Source of the DNA: an uncultured Sphingomonadaceae bacterium
GTDB lineage: Bacteria > Pseudomonadota > Alphaproteobacteria > Sphingomonadales > Sphingomonadaceae
Reading direction: 5' to 3'
DNA length: 64,000 bases
Assembly: GCA_947497455.1 (NCBI GenBank)
Contig: CANMGU010000002.1
Coordinates: 1,644,506-1,708,505, forward strand
Each line of letters begins with the position of its first letter. Position 1 is the stretch's first letter. Both the position numbers and the translations under genes were made by a program. Below are positions 24,060 to 32,806 of the stretch, in pieces. The notes beneath the pieces were generated by a model. The model searched no databases. It was not told the DNA's origin and worked only from the letters and a program-made list of their open reading frames with translations.

Positions 24060-25410
24060 TGGGCAGAGCGAATTTGTCAGCGATCCGAATAGTGGAAAAG
24101 GTATACAGGGTCTTCTGGCGCGGATCGACCATATCAGCAACGCGCCACGTTATGTCGGCAAGCTGTCGGCACATGATAACGGCATGTTGGAAGTAACCGG
24201 ATTTGCTTATCCACTCGGTTATTCCGGTCGGGTGATAGCAACTGACGGTCGGGAAATCTGCGCCGAGGTGGTTGGTTTCAAAGGGTCACGGGCGCTGATG
24301 ATCCCGATGGTACAGGACGCGCCCCTGCGTAGCGGCAGCCGCGTACTGCCGTATGTGAAATCCAATGAAGCAGCCGTTGGTGACGCGCTATTTGGCCGGA
24401 TTATTGGCCCAATGGGCGAACCGATTGATGGCAAAGGGCCGATATTGGCAACTGAAAGCGTACCGTTGTCGGGGCAGGAAGGCGATGTCATGCGCCGTGC
24501 CAGTGTTACCAAGCCAATTGACATGGGGATCCGGGCGCTCAACGGCCTTTTGACCTTTGGTCGGGGGCAGCGGGTTGCCGTTATTGCCGGATCCGGTGTC
24601 GGCAAATCGATGCTGATCAACCAGATATTGGATGGCGTTGTTGCCGATGTCGTGGTTGTCGGTCTGATTGGTGAACGCGGCCGCGAGGTGAATGACTTCG
24701 TCAATCGCCGCAATGATCAAAAAGATGCCGTACCGACAATAACGGTGGCTGTTCCTGCAGATCATTCCCCTGCATCACGTCTGAAGGCAGCCCATCGTGC
24801 AACCGCCATTGCAGAGCATTTTCGTTCTCAGGGCAAATCCGTCGTGCTTGTCCTCGACAGCCTGACCCGAGTGGCCCATGCCCAACGTGAAATCGGGCTC
24901 GCGGCTGGTGAACCGCCAACCATGAAGGGCTATCCGCCGTCTGCGCTCTCGATGATCCCACGATTGATCGAACGGGCGGGCAATGACAGCCAGACCGGGG
25001 GCTCGATCACAGCGATCTATACAGTTCTGGCCGATGGTGATGATCTTGATGATCCGGTCGTCGACAGCGCGCGCGCCATTGCCGACGGGCATATCATCCT
25101 GTCAAGATCACTTGCCGAGCAGGGTATATTTCCCGCCATCGATGTCGGGAAATCGATTAGCCGTGTTGCGGTCGATATCATTGATGACAATCATCATGCC
25201 GTTCAAACACATTTCAGGCGGCTCTGGTCGATATATGAAGAAAACCGCGATCTCGTACTTATGGGCGCTTATCAGGCGGGGAGTGATCCGAATATTGATG
25301 AAGCGTTGGCCTATTGGCCGGTGATGGTCGAGTATATCAAACAAAAGCCACGCGAACTGGTCAGTTTTCAACAGAGCATTAACGATCTTGCCGGTCTGTT
25401 TCAGCCATGA
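24052..25410 (+). CDS. fliI: Flagellum-specific ATPase FliI
   Basis: A 452-residue export ATPase related to the F1 beta subunit. Walker A GSGVGKS is at residues 180-186, followed by GLIGERGREVNDFV, and Walker B lies in VVLVLDSLTRVAHAQREIGL. The motif GEPPTMKGYPPSALSMIPRL is specific for type III export ATPases. ATG codons at 24043 and 24052 are both possible starts; the second gives a short overlap with fliH. FliJ follows with a 4-nt overlap. Confidence 0.97.
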   Translation: MNDGQSEFVSDPNSGKGIQGLLARIDHISNAPRYVGKLSAHDNGMLEVTGFAYPLGYSGRVIATDGREICAEVVGFKGSRALMIPMVQDAPLRSGSRVLPYVKSNEAAVGDALFGRIIGPMGEPIDGKGPILATESVPLSGQEGDVMRRASVTKPIDMGIRALNGLLTFGRGQRVAVIAGSGVGKSMLINQILDGVVADVVVVGLIGERGREVNDFVNRRNDQKDAVPTITVAVPADHSPASRLKAAHRATAIAEHFRSQGKSVVLVLDSLTRVAHAQREIGLAAGEPPTMKGYPPSALSMIPRLIERAGNDSQTGGSITAIYTVLADGDDLDDPVVDSARAIADGHIILSRSLAEQGIFPAIDVGKSISRVAVDIIDDNHHAVQTHFRRLWSIYEENRDLVLMGAYQAGSDPNIDEALAYWPVMVEYIKQKPRELVSFQQSINDLAGLFQP

Positions 25411-25847
25411 AGCGCAAGGTCAAAGGGCTGCAACGCATCTTGAAGGTGCGGGAGACACAGAAAAAGCTGAAGGAAAGCGCGCTGGCGAAGGCCGGGAGCC
25501 ATTGCGCCACGCTGGAGCATAATGCGCAGCGGATCAAAAATTTGCACAGCGAGACGCAATCGGATGTCAAAGCAGAAGCCGCCGATATGCTTGCGGCCAG
25601 GATGGAACTGTCGGGACGGCTGCTCGATGCAGAGCGATCAATCGAAAGGTCAATGGTGACGGCAAGGCAAGATTTTGCCCATGCGGAGCGGCAAAATATT
25701 GCCGCCCAGTCCACCTATGAGGGCACCGAAAAACTGCTCCAAACCAACATGAAAAAAGCCCGAAAAGCAGAAGTTTTCAAAAGCGATGTTCGGCATAACA
25801 TACTGTATAATATAGCTAAAAATAGGAAAAAGGGGTCAGGACGATGA
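25407..25847 (+). CDS. fliJ: Flagellar export protein FliJ
   Basis: A 146-residue, highly charged coiled-coil protein. FliJ links FliI to FlhA and cycles export chaperones. There is no strong sequence motif, but the composition (Lys, Arg, Glu, Gln rich, few hydrophobics), the size and the place between fliI and fliK (4-nt overlap on both sides) are those of FliJ. The helix from KGLQRILKVRETQKKLKESA continues almost to the C-terminus. Confidence 0.85.
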   Translation: MKRKVKGLQRILKVRETQKKLKESALAKAGSHCATLEHNAQRIKNLHSETQSDVKAEAADMLAARMELSGRLLDAERSIERSMVTARQDFAHAERQNIAAQSTYEGTEKLLQTNMKKARKAEVFKSDVRHNILYNIAKNRKKGSGR

Positions 25848-27622
25848 TTAGCAAAATTATGGCAGAGGCCTCTCATTCGATAATTGGCATGCTTTCTGCA
25901 AAGCCTTCGGACATGGAAACAAGAACTGCCTCTGATGCGTTTAGCGCCCTTCTGATGCCCGGTGAGGACCGGCCGGCTCCAGTCATGCAAAATGGCGGCA
26001 CAGACGTAGTAGAAGAAACCGGGATTGAACAATTTGTAAGCCAGCTGCTTGGCTTTGACAATCAACCGCGTTCACAATCAAATGCGCGGGATATTACCGG
26101 GACTGTTTCAACCCAGATTGTACAGGATGCCGAGGCCGACAAGTCTGACTTGTCTCTCGAAACAAGTCCGTCACCAGCTCCGGCTTCACAGATAGGACGC
26201 TTCATTGCGGTTCAACCGCAGCCGCAGGATCCTATAGAGAAAGCTGCTCCCAAAGGTTCTTATGAATCTGAAACAGATAATCGTGATCCAATCATTTCCG
26301 CAATGACGTCCGACAGGCTAAATCAGTCGAGTATCAGCGTTGATCAGTCCGATCTGAAAGCTAATCCTGCACCCCGCGGTCGCGATCCGTTGCCAGCGGA
26401 CATGCCTGTTTCAGGTAGTGAGACCGTCACAATCAATCATCCACTGAGCGATGTCGGGAAAATTGCGACCATGCCAATCATCCTGGTCGACCAACCGGTC
26501 CCTTCAAGCGAGAAAATCACGACCGTCGGTAGCGAGCCAAAAGCTCAAATAGCGACGGAAATGCCGCGGATGCAGCTGTCAGATAAGAAGGCTGCTGGCA
26601 TCAAAGCGGGCCTGCAACCTGCGCCAGCAATTAGCGATGAACCTGTGGTTCAAGACAGTATCAAGCCGGAAATCACATCAACAACTCATCGCGCAGAGGT
26701 GAAATCAACAATTGCCCTGGACTTACCGAAGCCAATGGCTGCGAGTTCAAAGGTGATCGACATCACGCCGACTGAAAACGCTCAGAAGGCCGCACCAACT
26801 GTTCCGCCGCTGATGGCAAAGCCCTATTCTGATGTAAATCGTAGTGCGCCGATAAAAACTCATGAGAGCACCGTCAAAACCGGACTAGCTCAATCAATTC
26901 CGCAAGTGGACAGCAGTGAACGCAAGATCGTGGCTCCGCTTGACCTTCGGCTGGCCAACACAGGTAAGAGGGACAGTAAGGTAGCAGAAATGCCTGCGGA
27001 CATTGCTGCACGTGAAGTGACTGGCAAAATAGAAAAGCCTGTTAGCATCGAAACAAAAAGACCGCTCGTAGACATGGACAATGCCCCCGCCATGGTCTCG
27101 TTGGAAAGACATTCAGAAGCGCTGACGCCAGTTGCTGCAACGCCGGTCACTGCCACGCAAAACCTGGCAGGAAAAACCATCAGCTTTGACTGGACTGCTC
27201 CACAATTTGCAGAGCGTTTTGCAACTGAACTGAGTGATATGACAGTCAGTGGCGATCTGAAGCGGTTTGAAATCAATCCCCGCAATATGGGGCGCCTGGA
27301 GATTTCCTTTGTGGCCAGAGGCACGCAGGAGATCATCCGGATCGAAACCGAAAATGATGCGGTGCGCGAGATGATAGTCCAGCACAGCCAAGCCATTCAG
27401 GACATGTTGAAAGCGCAAGGACGATCCGACCTCACCCTGCGCGTTGATATCAAGGAAGATACCCTTGGTTCATCGCAATCAGACATGATGGATTTTACGC
27501 AGCAAGAGAATGAAAGCACGCATCAGGAGCGCTCGAACCCGTCCCCAGATCGCGAGCATATGATGACCACCGAAAGGCCATCGGATCCCCAAGAACCAAG
27601 CGATAACAGCCGCTACGCCTGA
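25844..27622 (+). CDS. fliK: Flagellar hook-length control protein FliK
   Basis: A 592-residue secreted ruler protein. The long N-terminal and middle part (to about residue 440) is low-complexity, rich in Pro, Ala, Ser and Thr, as in FliK molecular rulers. The C-terminal domain (about 445-540) has LKRFEINPRNMGRLEISFVA and VREMIVQHSQAIQDMLKAQG, the Flg_hook switch domain that triggers FlhB to change substrate. It has a short tail after the domain. The stop codon lies inside a perfect hairpin (27611-27630). Confidence 0.92.
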   Translation: MISKIMAEASHSIIGMLSAKPSDMETRTASDAFSALLMPGEDRPAPVMQNGGTDVVEETGIEQFVSQLLGFDNQPRSQSNARDITGTVSTQIVQDAEADKSDLSLETSPSPAPASQIGRFIAVQPQPQDPIEKAAPKGSYESETDNRDPIISAMTSDRLNQSSISVDQSDLKANPAPRGRDPLPADMPVSGSETVTINHPLSDVGKIATMPIILVDQPVPSSEKITTVGSEPKAQIATEMPRMQLSDKKAAGIKAGLQPAPAISDEPVVQDSIKPEITSTTHRAEVKSTIALDLPKPMAASSKVIDITPTENAQKAAPTVPPLMAKPYSDVNRSAPIKTHESTVKTGLAQSIPQVDSSERKIVAPLDLRLANTGKRDSKVAEMPADIAAREVTGKIEKPVSIETKRPLVDMDNAPAMVSLERHSEALTPVAATPVTATQNLAGKTISFDWTAPQFAERFATELSDMTVSGDLKRFEINPRNMGRLEISFVARGTQEIIRIETENDAVREMIVQHSQAIQDMLKAQGRSDLTLRVDIKEDTLGSSQSDMMDFTQQENESTHQERSNPSPDREHMMTTERPSDPQEPSDNSRYA

Positions 27623-27630
27623 GCGTAGCG
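27611..27630 (+). other. Perfect 8-bp hairpin spanning the fliK stop codon
   Basis: CGCTACGC (27611-27618) and GCGTAGCG (27623-27630) pair around CTGA, which contains the fliK stop. No T-run follows, so a terminator is unlikely in the middle of the operon; mRNA processing or partial attenuation between fliK and fliL is a possible role. Confidence 0.6.
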
Positions 27631-27666
27631 CAACACCGAGAACCATAAGAGACATCAGAGGTGAAA

Positions 27667-28239
27667 ATGTCAGATAGCAATCCAGAAGAAGAAAAACCCA
27701 AGAAGAAAAAGGGCAAGATGAAGGGCCTTATCATTGGCGTTGTTGCGATTGCCGTTGTTGGTGGTGGCGGTGCAGCCGGAGGCTTTTATGTCGCTGGTAC
27801 GATGGGCGGCGAAGGTCAAGAACCAGAAGACCCGAACAAGCCCAAGATCATTTTGAAAGACGGCACGGCCGTTAGCGAAACCGAAGCGAAGACAGCTGTT
27901 CCCGAAGAGACGGACAGCAAATTCAAGATTTCCTATCACCAGATTGAGCAACCGTTCACCTCGAACCTGTCCAATTCGGAGAGCTTTGCCCAATTGTCGC
28001 TGGCGATCTCGACCTACTATGACGAGCGCGTTTTCGAGAATGTTACCGAGCATGAGATTGCGATCCGCTCTGCCGTATTGATGGAGTTAGGGCAGCAGGA
28101 TCCATTTGAGCTGGATACGTCCGCAGGAAAACTGAAACTCAAGAAAAAATTGCGAGATGTCATCAATGTAACCCTGAAAGAGAAGTCAGGATTTGGTGGC
28201 ATTGAAGACGTTTATTTTACCAGCATCGTTGTCCAATAA
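27667..28239 (+). CDS. fliL: Flagellar basal-body protein FliL
   Basis: A 190-residue inner-membrane protein that surrounds and supports the stator. A lysine-rich N-terminal cytoplasmic tail (EEEKPKKKKGKMKG) is followed by a helix IIGVVAIAVVGGGGAAGGFY and a periplasmic FliL domain with SFAQLSLAISTYYDE, ending in GFGGIEDVYFTSIVVQ. The ATG at 27667 is preferred over the in-frame GTG two codons earlier, which falls in the AGAGGTG ribosome-binding site. It precedes fliM by about 23 nt. Confidence 0.94.
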   Translation: MSDSNPEEEKPKKKKGKMKGLIIGVVAIAVVGGGGAAGGFYVAGTMGGEGQEPEDPNKPKIILKDGTAVSETEAKTAVPEETDSKFKISYHQIEQPFTSNLSNSESFAQLSLAISTYYDERVFENVTEHEIAIRSAVLMELGQQDPFELDTSAGKLKLKKKLRDVINVTLKEKSGFGGIEDVYFTSIVVQ

Positions 28240-28262
28240 AGATCAGGGAAAGCATCAAGTTC

Positions 28263-29165
28263 ATGTCCAATCCTTCCTCAGAATCACCGTCCAGTGGAGG
28301 CGCTCCGGTAGAGCATAGTCTGCTAAAAAAGGGCGGACCCGATGATATGCTTCTGACCGTCTACCGCAAGGTAGAGAGAAAGCTCGCAAGTCAATTGAAA
28401 CGTCATCTGACAAACATTGTCGGCAGCGAGTTGTCGATTGAACTGGCCGCTGGCGAAACCGCTCCATTTGCCGATTGGCTTGCCGGTCAGGAAACTGATT
28501 CCATCTATCTCCAGTTCCACTCCGGTGTGACCGGTCCAGCGATATGGGTTCGCATTTCCCGTCTGTTTTTAACCGGTTGTGTTGATTGCTTTTTTGGTGG
28601 CCAGTTTGATGGAGAAACATGTGCTACAGGCAAATTAACCCGTTCCGAAATCGGGATGATCGAGCGCCTTGCAGCTGCCGTCGGCGAAAGCCTGAGCGAT
28701 GGTTGGTCTGCCGTTTACGAAACAACGGTGCGGTACGGCGGCTATATCCACGATAAGATTGATCTCGAAATCGACCTTGACGATCCCAACAGTCTTGTCA
28801 GCGTCGCGCGTATTGCATTGTGCGGACATGCTGTTGAGGCGATTGATTTTGTCCAGTCCATTGATGGTCTGGCTGCGATTGAGCCGCAGTTGCATCGGCC
28901 CGCTGCCCGTGAAACCAATACCATCGATCCGGTTTGGCAACGGTCGATGAAAGAGTCTTTTGATCAGGTCTACATGCCAGTCCGATCGGTACTGGCTCGT
29001 CCGACAATGGATTTGTCACAACTGTCGCGATTGTCGGTTGGCGATATTCTACCTGTTTCTCCGACCGACAATGTCCCGCTGATCGTTGGTGATCGCGTCT
29101 TTGCTCACGGCAGTATTGGCGAACAAAATGGCGGTGTCGCCTTCCAAATCAAACAGTTTCTATAG
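28263..29165 (+). CDS. fliM: Flagellar motor switch protein FliM
   Basis: A 300-residue C-ring protein. The middle CheC-like domain shows RISRLFLTGCVDCFFGGQFD and LTRSEIGMIERLAAAVGESL; the C-terminal SpoA domain follows with LSRLSVGDILPVSPTDN. The N-terminal 30 residues are Ser/Gly/Pro-rich and lack the usual EIDALL motif that binds phosphorylated CheY in most FliM proteins. Total length is a little below the usual 320-340. It lies between fliL and fliN in the normal order. Confidence 0.92.
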   Translation: MSNPSSESPSSGGAPVEHSLLKKGGPDDMLLTVYRKVERKLASQLKRHLTNIVGSELSIELAAGETAPFADWLAGQETDSIYLQFHSGVTGPAIWVRISRLFLTGCVDCFFGGQFDGETCATGKLTRSEIGMIERLAAAVGESLSDGWSAVYETTVRYGGYIHDKIDLEIDLDDPNSLVSVARIALCGHAVEAIDFVQSIDGLAAIEPQLHRPAARETNTIDPVWQRSMKESFDQVYMPVRSVLARPTMDLSQLSRLSVGDILPVSPTDNVPLIVGDRVFAHGSIGEQNGGVAFQIKQFL

Positions 29166-29174
29166 GACCAGAAC

Positions 29175-29516
29175 ATGAATGATATGACCCATGATAGCGA
29201 AGCTCTAGAAGCCGCAGAACCGGCCACTGTAAATGTCAGTCAGCCCCAGGACCATTACGCTTTTCTGGCGGATATCAAGGTACGCCTGTCCGTTGAGGTC
29301 GGCAGCGTGTCGATGACCGTTTCCGATATAATGGATCTGCAGGAAGGCTCAGTGGTCGAGCTGGATCGCCAAGTTGATCAACTCATCGACATAAACGTCA
29401 ATGGTACTCTTGTGGCGCGTGGCGAGGTTGTTCCCGTCAAGAATAAATTCGGTGTGCGGATCGCGGAGATCGTGTCGAACGGCATGGCACGGGCGCGGGT
29501 CGAAAGGCGCAACTGA
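29175..29516 (+). CDS. fliN: Flagellar motor switch protein FliN
   Basis: A 113-residue C-ring protein of the SpoA family. The conserved core is FLADIKVRLSVEVGSVSMTV with DIMDLQEGSVVELDRQVDQL and IDINVNGTLVARGEVVPVKN; GVRIAEIV near the end is also characteristic. The first 25 residues are acidic and variable. It overlaps fliO by one base. Confidence 0.96.
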   Translation: MNDMTHDSEALEAAEPATVNVSQPQDHYAFLADIKVRLSVEVGSVSMTVSDIMDLQEGSVVELDRQVDQLIDINVNGTLVARGEVVPVKNKFGVRIAEIVSNGMARARVERRN

Positions 29517-29770
29517 TGACTTACTATATTCTCAAACTTCTGATCATGCTGCCGCTCATCGGCCTGATGATCTACGGTTCGCTCTGGCTTTACCGCAAAT
29601 ACCAACCACAGACGATGATGCGGCAGAATACGAATAGCCTCAATATTGTCGAAGTCCTGCCAGTGGGCATGAATAACAAACTTGCCGTTGTCGACTTTGA
29701 AGGGCGCAAGATTCTGCTCTCTGTGACACGCAGCGGCGTTACAAAAGTTGATGTGAAAAATGCGGATTAG
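29516..29770 (+). CDS. fliO: Flagellar biosynthesis protein FliO
   Basis: An 84-residue membrane protein that assists assembly of the FliP-FliQ-FliR export gate. One N-terminal helix ([20 protein letters not shown]) precedes a small soluble part with [20 protein letters not shown], the FliO motif. Short FliO proteins of this size are common. It overlaps fliN by one base and fliP by 11. Confidence 0.88.
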   Translation: MTYYILKLLIMLPLIGLMIYGSLWLYRKYQPQTMMRQNTNSLNIVEVLPVGMNNKLAVVDFEGRKILLSVTRSGVTKVDVKNAD

Positions 29771-30536
29771 TTTAAAATATTTCTGGCCTGTTCTAGCCTT
29801 TTTAGTCTCGGCCTTTGTTGCCGACCCGGCCTTCGCACAGGCGGAAGCACCGGGCGCGTCCGAGGCGTTGGAACGCGCGCTAGACGACGTTTCAGGAGAC
29901 GGGCAGCCGTTGAGCACGACGCTGCAAATCCTCATCGTCATGGGGCTGCTGACGATATTGCCGTCGATTGTTCTAATGATGACCAGCTTCACCCGGATCA
30001 TCATTGTTTTATCGATATTGCGCCACGCACTGGGTTTGCAGCAAACTCCGCCTAATCAAGTCTTGATTGGCCTGTCCCTGTTCCTGTCCCTTTTCGTCAT
30101 GGCGCCGAGTATCGAGAAGATCAACGAGCAGGCAATCACGCCTTATTCCGCAGACGAGATTACGCTGACCGAAGCAATTGAGCGATCAGGTACTGTCATG
30201 CACAGCTTCATGGCTAAACAAACACGCCAGTCGGATCTTCGGCTGTTCATGGATCTCGCCGATGAAGACGGATTTGAAACGATGGAAGAGATTCCGTTTT
30301 CGATCATGCTGCCCGCCTTTGTCACCAGCGAACTGAAGACGGCTTTTCAGATTGGCTTCATGATATTTCTGCCTTTCCTGATCATCGATCTCGTGGTTGC
30401 AGCCGTGTTGATGGCGCTGGGTATGATGATGCTGTCACCGGTGATTATTTCGATGCCTTTCAAACTTCTGCTCTTCGTCCTGGTTGACGGTTGGGCGCTC
30501 ACCATGGGCTCCCTTGCAGCATCCTTTGCGAGTTAG
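29760..30536 (+). CDS. fliP: Flagellar export gate protein FliP
   Basis: A 258-residue core component of the export gate. A cleavable signal peptide is likely (hydrophobic residues 9-25, then FAQA). The motif [20 protein letters not shown], with [20 protein letters not shown], is diagnostic. A second conserved block, [20 protein letters not shown], precedes the C-terminal helices ([20 protein letters not shown]). Length and neighbours (fliO, fliQ) agree. Confidence 0.98.
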   Translation: MRISLKYFWPVLAFLVSAFVADPAFAQAEAPGASEALERALDDVSGDGQPLSTTLQILIVMGLLTILPSIVLMMTSFTRIIIVLSILRHALGLQQTPPNQVLIGLSLFLSLFVMAPSIEKINEQAITPYSADEITLTEAIERSGTVMHSFMAKQTRQSDLRLFMDLADEDGFETMEEIPFSIMLPAFVTSELKTAFQIGFMIFLPFLIIDLVVAAVLMALGMMMLSPVIISMPFKLLLFVLVDGWALTMGSLAASFAS

Positions 30537-30539
30537 ATA

Positions 30540-30815
30540 ATGACGGATAATGCAGATTTCTTTGTCGGGATTGCGCAGCAAGCCTTATGGGTTACCGCCC
30601 TCGCCGCAGCTCCGTTTCTGATCCCCGCACTAATGGTCGGGCTCTTGCTCGGCATGGTGCAGGCGGCGACGTCAATCAACGAGCAAACACTTACCTTTGT
30701 TCCAAAGCTCGTCATCGTGGCGGTGGTCGCAGCCTTGTTCGGGGGATCGATAATCGTGCTGATCGTTGACTTTACCAGAGAGATTTTCGCTCGCATTCCG
30801 GATCTTCTGCTATGA
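30540..30815 (+). CDS. fliQ: Flagellar export gate protein FliQ
   Basis: A 91-residue protein with two transmembrane helices that joins the FliP/FliR gate ring. The sequence GLLLGMVQAATSINEQTLTF is the family signature. It starts 3 nt after fliP and overlaps fliR by 4 nt. The length is the family norm (89-91). Confidence 0.97.
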   Translation: MTDNADFFVGIAQQALWVTALAAAPFLIPALMVGLLLGMVQAATSINEQTLTFVPKLVIVAVVAALFGGSIIVLIVDFTREIFARIPDLLL

Positions 30816-31594
30816 TTGCGCCCGGCTTTGCCGATGTCGAAAGCCAGATATGGCTCTGGCTAATGGCCATGATACGTCCCGGTGCCGCGATGGTTGTTAC
30901 GCCGGTTTTCGGTGCCGCTAATGTGCCCATTCAGGTCCGCATCATTCTGGCCTTCATGATCGGGCTGGTTGCCACCAACAGTGCGTCCTTCGACCTGCCT
31001 GCTGACAGCGCGATCAGTCTGGCCAATACCATGTTTGTGATGGGAGAAGTGTTGGTTGGTCTTGCCATTGGTTTTGCCTTGCAGATTGGCTTTGCCAGCG
31101 CCCTGATCGCGGGTGAGGCAATTAGTAATGCGATGGGTCTGGGTTTCGCCAGCATGGCTGATCCGCAAACTGGTCAATCCACTCCCGTGATTGGTCAGTT
31201 TCTGACTATTGTAGCGACCTTGCTCCTGCTCGCAATTGACGGGCATTTGATGCTGCTGGCAACTATTGTCCACAGCTATACGGCTTTGCCGCCGGGCTAT
31301 GCATTTCTGGGCCCCGAGCTGTTAATGGGGCTTGTCCAGTTTGGCGGTACGCTTTTTTCCATGGGCTTGCTGATCGCTTTGCCAGTGGGCGGTGCGCTTA
31401 TCCTCATCCAGTTGGTGATGGGCTTCCTCGCCCGCACAGCGCCTGCGTTGAACCTGTTTGCCGTGGGTATTCCGGTCACCATCACTGCCGGTCTGGTCGC
31501 GCTGGCGATTACTGCCCCGATCATGGCGGATACGATAATCCGGTCGCTCGGCATGGGTCTGGGACAGGCCGCAATCATTGCAGGGGGTAACTAG
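30812..31594 (+). CDS. fliR: Flagellar export gate protein FliR
   Basis: A 260-residue polytopic component of the export gate with about six hydrophobic segments. The N-terminal block MIRPGAAMVVTPVFGAANVP is the conserved start, and GLGFASMADPQTGQSTPVIG is the diagnostic central motif. Length is normal. The stop overlaps the GTG start of flhB by one base. Confidence 0.97.
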   Translation: MIAPGFADVESQIWLWLMAMIRPGAAMVVTPVFGAANVPIQVRIILAFMIGLVATNSASFDLPADSAISLANTMFVMGEVLVGLAIGFALQIGFASALIAGEAISNAMGLGFASMADPQTGQSTPVIGQFLTIVATLLLLAIDGHLMLLATIVHSYTALPPGYAFLGPELLMGLVQFGGTLFSMGLLIALPVGGALILIQLVMGFLARTAPALNLFAVGIPVTITAGLVALAITAPIMADTIIRSLGMGLGQAAIIAGGN

Positions 31595-32736
31595 TGGCGC
31601 AGGAATCACCAGGTGGCGGCGAAAAGACCGAAGCACCAACCCCAAAGAAACTGAAAGACAGCGCACAAAAAGGTGATGTGCTGCAATCCCGCGATCTTGG
31701 CGGGGCATTGGTCATATTTGTCGGCACTGTCGCGATGGTGACCTTTGGCGGTGCTTTATACCAGGCACTGGCCGACATGTTGGCCAGTGCCTTGATTTTC
31801 GATCATCGTGATGTCGAAATTTTTAATATTGAAGACCGAAGCTTCATGCTGGTCGGCGGTTTGATACCTGAGTTTATGAGCCTTTTCGCGGTGCTCCTGG
31901 TGGCTGCGATTGCGACGCCCGCATTGCTTGGTTCATTCGGATTTCGCTGGTCGGCGATGAAGCCGAAACCATCAAAACTGGACCCGATCAAGGGCCTCGG
32001 CAAGATATTTGGCACCAACGGACTGATGGAACTTGGCAAGTCGATAATGAAGGTTCTGCTGATCGGAGTGGTCGGTGGGACGATCCTGTTCCTTCATCTC
32101 GATAATCTTGCGCAAACCGGCGCGCAGGATCTCAATATGGCGGTTACCAGCTACACATCATTATTCCTGAAATTGCTGGTCGGGATAACGATCAGCCTGA
32201 TGCTGATCGCAATGATCGATGTCCCGATCCAGATATTCCAGCGTGGCAAGCGGCTTAAAATGACCAAGCAAGAGGTCAAGGACGAATATAAACAGACAGA
32301 AGGGTCACCCGATACCCGCGCCATCCAGCGCCAACGGCGCAGCGAAATGTTGTCTGACTCGACACGCAAGGCCGTTGCGGATGCCACTGTTATACTGGTC
32401 AACCCAACCCACTTTGCAGTGGCGCTGCGTTATGATCGCGAACAAGATTATGCACCGGTGCTGCTCGGCAAGGGCTGTGACGCGATAGCGCTGGCGATGC
32501 GTGAAATGGCGGCCGAAGTCGGAACTCCGGTGATGGAATATCCTGATCTGACACGTTCGATCTACTATACTTCCGATGTTGGCGAAACCATCGATGATCG
32601 TCTCTATGCTGTGGTTGCTGCCATTCTCAGTTTCCTCATTCAGCTGGATGAAAAACTGGTTAGTCCGCTTCATCAACCCAAAATCAATGTGCCGGAAGAC
32701 ATGCAATATGGCGCAGATGGGAGCCGGCTCGCATGA
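31594..32736 (+). CDS. flhB: Flagellar export specificity switch FlhB
   Basis: A 380-residue export gate protein. It has a charged N-terminus containing GEKTEAPTPKKLKDSAQKGD, four transmembrane helices (about residues 28-205), and a cytoplasmic domain. The autocleavage site NPTH is at residues 270-273 in VILVNPTHFAVALRYD; cleavage lets FliK switch export from hook to filament substrates. The start is GTG, overlapping fliR. It is the last export gate gene of the run. Confidence 0.97.
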   Translation: MAQESPGGGEKTEAPTPKKLKDSAQKGDVLQSRDLGGALVIFVGTVAMVTFGGALYQALADMLASALIFDHRDVEIFNIEDRSFMLVGGLIPEFMSLFAVLLVAAIATPALLGSFGFRWSAMKPKPSKLDPIKGLGKIFGTNGLMELGKSIMKVLLIGVVGGTILFLHLDNLAQTGAQDLNMAVTSYTSLFLKLLVGITISLMLIAMIDVPIQIFQRGKRLKMTKQEVKDEYKQTEGSPDTRAIQRQRRSEMLSDSTRKAVADATVILVNPTHFAVALRYDREQDYAPVLLGKGCDAIALAMREMAAEVGTPVMEYPDLTRSIYYTSDVGETIDDRLYAVVAAILSFLIQLDEKLVSPLHQPKINVPEDMQYGADGSRLA

Positions 32737-32757
32737 CCTGCAATGGGCTCCCGTCGC

Positions 32758-32784
32758 TTAATTCAACCCCGTTCATGCCGTAAA
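32758..32784 (+). promoter_or_regulatory. Sigma-28 promoter of fliD-fliS
   Basis: TTAA (32758-32761), 15 nt, then GCCGTAAA (32777-32784) fits the FliA consensus well. It is 22 nt ahead of fliD, which lies 70 nt after flhB. It is the clearest of the four sigma-28-like sites in the window. Confidence 0.65.
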
Positions 32785-32806
32785 TCACCCGAAAGGTGAG
32801 AAAAGA

